Assembly: GCA_022615475.1 (NCBI GenBank)
Contig: JAKEGQ010000092.1
Location: 1 to 6,340 of the forward strand
DNA length: 6,340 nt
Reading direction: 5' to 3'
DNA from: Candidatus Methylomirabilota bacterium
GTDB taxonomy: Bacteria > Methylomirabilota > Methylomirabilia > Methylomirabilales > CSP1-5
The translations under genes and the position numbers were made by a program. The notes under the pieces are model-generated. The model was not told where the DNA came from and searched no databases. It worked only from the letters and a program-made list of their open reading frames with translations. Shown here one piece after another: positions 4,807 through 6,340 of the stretch. Each line of letters opens with the position of its first letter. Position 1 is the stretch's first letter.

Positions 4807-6075
4807 GTGAAGCGATTGCGCGACGTGGATCCGGAGATCGCGGAGGCGATTTATCTGGAGACGGAGCGGCAGGCCGACGGACTTGAGCTCATCGCCTCAG
4901 AGAACTTCGTGAGCGAGGCGGTGATGGAGGCCGCGGGCTCCGTCATGACTAATAAGTACGCCGAGGGGTACCCAGGCCGGCGGTACTACGGCGGCTGCGA
5001 ATTCGTCGATCGCGCCGAGGCCTTGGCCATCGAGCGGGCCAAGACGCTCTTCGGCGCAGCGCATGTCAATGTCCAGCCCCACTCCGGGACCCAGGCCAAT
5101 ATGGCTGTCTACTTCTCGGTCCTGCAGCCGGGGGATACGATCATGGGGCTCAATCTCGCGCATGGGGGGCATCTGACCCACGGCAGCCCGGTGAATTTTT
5201 CTGGCCGCTTCTTCCGCGTCATTCCCTATGGGGTCCATCCCGAGACCGAGCAAATCGACTTCGCAGAGGTGCAGCGGCTGGCGCGCGAGCACCGACCGAA
5301 GATGATCATGGTCGGGGGCAGCGCCTACCCCCGGACCCTCGATTTCGCCACCTTCAAAGAGATCGCGACGGCGGTCGGAGCGATTCTCATGGCCGACATC
5401 GCGCACCCCGCCGGACTCATCGCCGCGAAACTGCACCCCTCGCCGATCCCCTACGCCGAGTTCGTCACCACCACCACCCACAAGACGCTCCGGGGGCCCC
5501 GGGGGGGGATGATCATGTGTCAGGAGGAATACGCGGCGGTCCTCAACAAGAGTCTCTTTCCGGGCTTCCAGGGCGGCCCCCTGATGCACATCATCGCCGC
5601 CAAGGCGGTCGCATTCAAGGAAGCCTTGAGCGACGAGTTCCGCGCGTACCAGCGCCAGATCCAGTTGAACGCGGTTGCGCTGGCCGAGGAGCTTGGCGCC
5701 CTCGGCTTTCGCTTGGTCGCGGGCGGGACGGACACCCACCTGATGCTGGTGGATCTCCGGCCCAAGGGGCTGACCGGCAAGGTGGCCGAGACGGCGCTGG
5801 AGAAGGCCGGGATCACGGTAAACAAGAATGCCATTCCTTTTGATCCGGAGAAGCCAGCGGTGACCAGCGGCATCCGCATCGGGACGCCGGCGGTGACCAC
5901 CCGGGGGATGCGAGAGGAGGAGATGCGTCTCATCGGCCAGCTCATCGCCGAGGTCCTCCAAGATGTGACCGCCGAGGCCCGCCAGCGGGGGGTGCGGGAC
6001 AAGGTCCGGGAGCTATGTCAGCAGTTCCCCTTGTATGCCAGACGGTTGGGGCGTGACGCGAAGGAGCGGCCCTGA
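4807..6075 (+). CDS. glyA: Serine hydroxymethyltransferase
   Basis: This 422-residue protein is within the usual bacterial range. It is a cytoplasmic PLP enzyme interconverting serine + tetrahydrofolate with glycine + 5,10-methylene-tetrahydrofolate, the main source of one-carbon units. Signatures in order: LIASENFVS (28-36), TNKYAEGYPGRRYYGG (48-63), NVQPHSGTQAN (88-98), LAHGGHLTHG (117-126), ADIAHPAGLIA (196-206), and the cofactor-binding TTTTHKTLRGPRGG (221-234) with Schiff-base Lys226, then FPGFQGGP and the C-terminal SGIRIGTPAVTTRG. All expected catalytic residues are present. The AHPAGLIAA variant, rather than the AHIAGL of E. coli, occurs in several non-gammaproteobacterial families. 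The start is GTG with AGGAGG at 5 nt; homologues begin at about this point. The TGA stop shares its last base with the nrdR ATG, so the two genes are probably one transcription unit. Confidence 0.98.
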   Translation: MKRLRDVDPEIAEAIYLETERQADGLELIASENFVSEAVMEAAGSVMTNKYAEGYPGRRYYGGCEFVDRAEALAIERAKTLFGAAHVNVQPHSGTQANMAVYFSVLQPGDTIMGLNLAHGGHLTHGSPVNFSGRFFRVIPYGVHPETEQIDFAEVQRLAREHRPKMIMVGGSAYPRTLDFATFKEIATAVGAILMADIAHPAGLIAAKLHPSPIPYAEFVTTTTHKTLRGPRGGMIMCQEEYAAVLNKSLFPGFQGGPLMHIIAAKAVAFKEALSDEFRAYQRQIQLNAVALAEELGALGFRLVAGGTDTHLMLVDLRPKGLTGKVAETALEKAGITVNKNAIPFDPEKPAVTSGIRIGTPAVTTRGMREEEMRLIGQLIAEVLQDVTAEARQRGVRDKVRELCQQFPLYARRLGRDAKERP

Positions 6076-6340
6076 TGAAGTGCCCCTTTTGCGGGCAGGT
6101 AGAGGAGAAGGTCGTCGACTCGCGGGAGGCCCGGGATGCGGCGGTGATCCGGCGCCGCCGGGAGTGCCTCAACTGCGGGCGGCGGTTCACGACCTACGAG
6201 CGCATCGAAGAGGTCCAGCTCATGGTGGTAAAGAAGGATGGCCGGCGGGAGCCCTTTGATCGCAACAAGATTCTGAGCGGCCTTCTCAAGGCCACCCAGA
6301 AGAGACCCGTGAGCGTGGCCGAACTCGAGAAGATCGCCGA
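6075..6340 (+). CDS. nrdR: NrdR transcriptional repressor of ribonucleotide reductase genes (partial, 3' end outside window)
   Basis: The 88 complete codons present are a little over half of a protein usually about 150-160 residues long. The zinc ribbon is intact: CPFC (3-6) and CLNC (31-34), with the basic patch IRRRRE (25-30) and GRRFTTYERIE (35-45). From about residue 49 the ATP-cone domain begins (LMVVKKDGRREPFDRNKIL), which senses ATP/dATP. NrdR binds NrdR boxes upstream of nrd operons and represses them when dATP is high; no nrd genes or boxes appear in this window. ATG 6075 overlaps the glyA stop (TGATG), with AGGAG 8 nt upstream inside glyA, implying translational coupling. Family knowledge places riboflavin genes (ribD onward) downstream of nrdR in many bacteria; that lies outside the window. 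Confidence 0.97.
   Translation, partial: MKCPFCGQVEEKVVDSREARDAAVIRRRRECLNCGRRFTTYERIEEVQLMVVKKDGRREPFDRNKILSGLLKATQKRPVSVAELEKIA

Noticed and set aside
4897..5961. Long minus-strand open frame (about 354 codons) opposite glyA
   Set aside because: It is antisense to glyA, with a Gly/Arg/His-rich translation and no recognisable motif; a shadow of GC-rich codon use.
1..6340. Defence island, toxin-antitoxin or mobile element suggested by mazG
   Set aside because: MazG here is the two-domain housekeeping form, no mazEF, nuclease, integrase or transposase is present, and the neighbours are metabolic genes.

Overview
The window is a GC-rich, gene-dense bacterial chromosome segment with eight protein genes, two of them cut by the window edges. 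There are no RNA genes, insertion sequences, CRISPR arrays or phage genes, and no gene-free stretch exceeds 140 bp. The GC-rich codon use, the glyA-nrdR pair, a DUF4124-type lytic transglycosylase, a short spermidine synthase-like protein and heptad-like intergenic repeats suggest a little-cultured Gram-negative lineage of the Deltaproteobacteria, Nitrospirota or Methylomirabilota (NC10) type. That placement is a low-confidence inference.

Layout. Positions 1-1706 (minus strand) hold mazG, a nucleotide-pool cleaning pyrophosphohydrolase, followed by the 3'-truncated gene of an alkaline-phosphatase-superfamily metalloenzyme related to cofactor-independent phosphoglycerate mutase. Positions 1707-1845 are a divergent control region with a sigma70-like promoter in each direction. 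On the plus side a perfect 8-1-8 palindrome (TTGCAAAT-T-ATTTGCAA) sits at the expected transcription start. Positions 1846-2995 (plus) are a two-gene unit: a Fur-family, probably Zur-like, metalloregulator and a ZIP-family metal permease. Positions 3073-3732 encode an exported lytic transglycosylase with its own promoter. Positions 3833-4705 encode a spermidine synthase-like aminopropyltransferase behind a perfect -35 box. A 101-bp gap with short degenerate repeats and an inverted repeat follows. Positions 4807-6340 hold glyA, which overlaps the start of nrdR by one base; nrdR runs off the right edge.

How the genes work together. The regulator and the ZIP permease look like a self-contained metal-uptake module: the regulator probably binds the palindrome to repress itself and the permease when metal is plentiful. 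glyA (one-carbon units for thymidylate and purines) and nrdR (repressor of ribonucleotide reductase genes) both bear on deoxynucleotide supply, and MazG cleans the same pool, but only glyA and nrdR are physically coupled. The transglycosylase and the aminopropyltransferase appear to be independent units.

I see no sign of an undescribed multi-gene system; most of the window is housekeeping. The points most worth a second look are the palindromic operator, the altered metal-site residues in the ZIP permease, the repeated DUF4124-like motif flanking the transglycosylase domain, and the repeat/inverted-repeat element before glyA.
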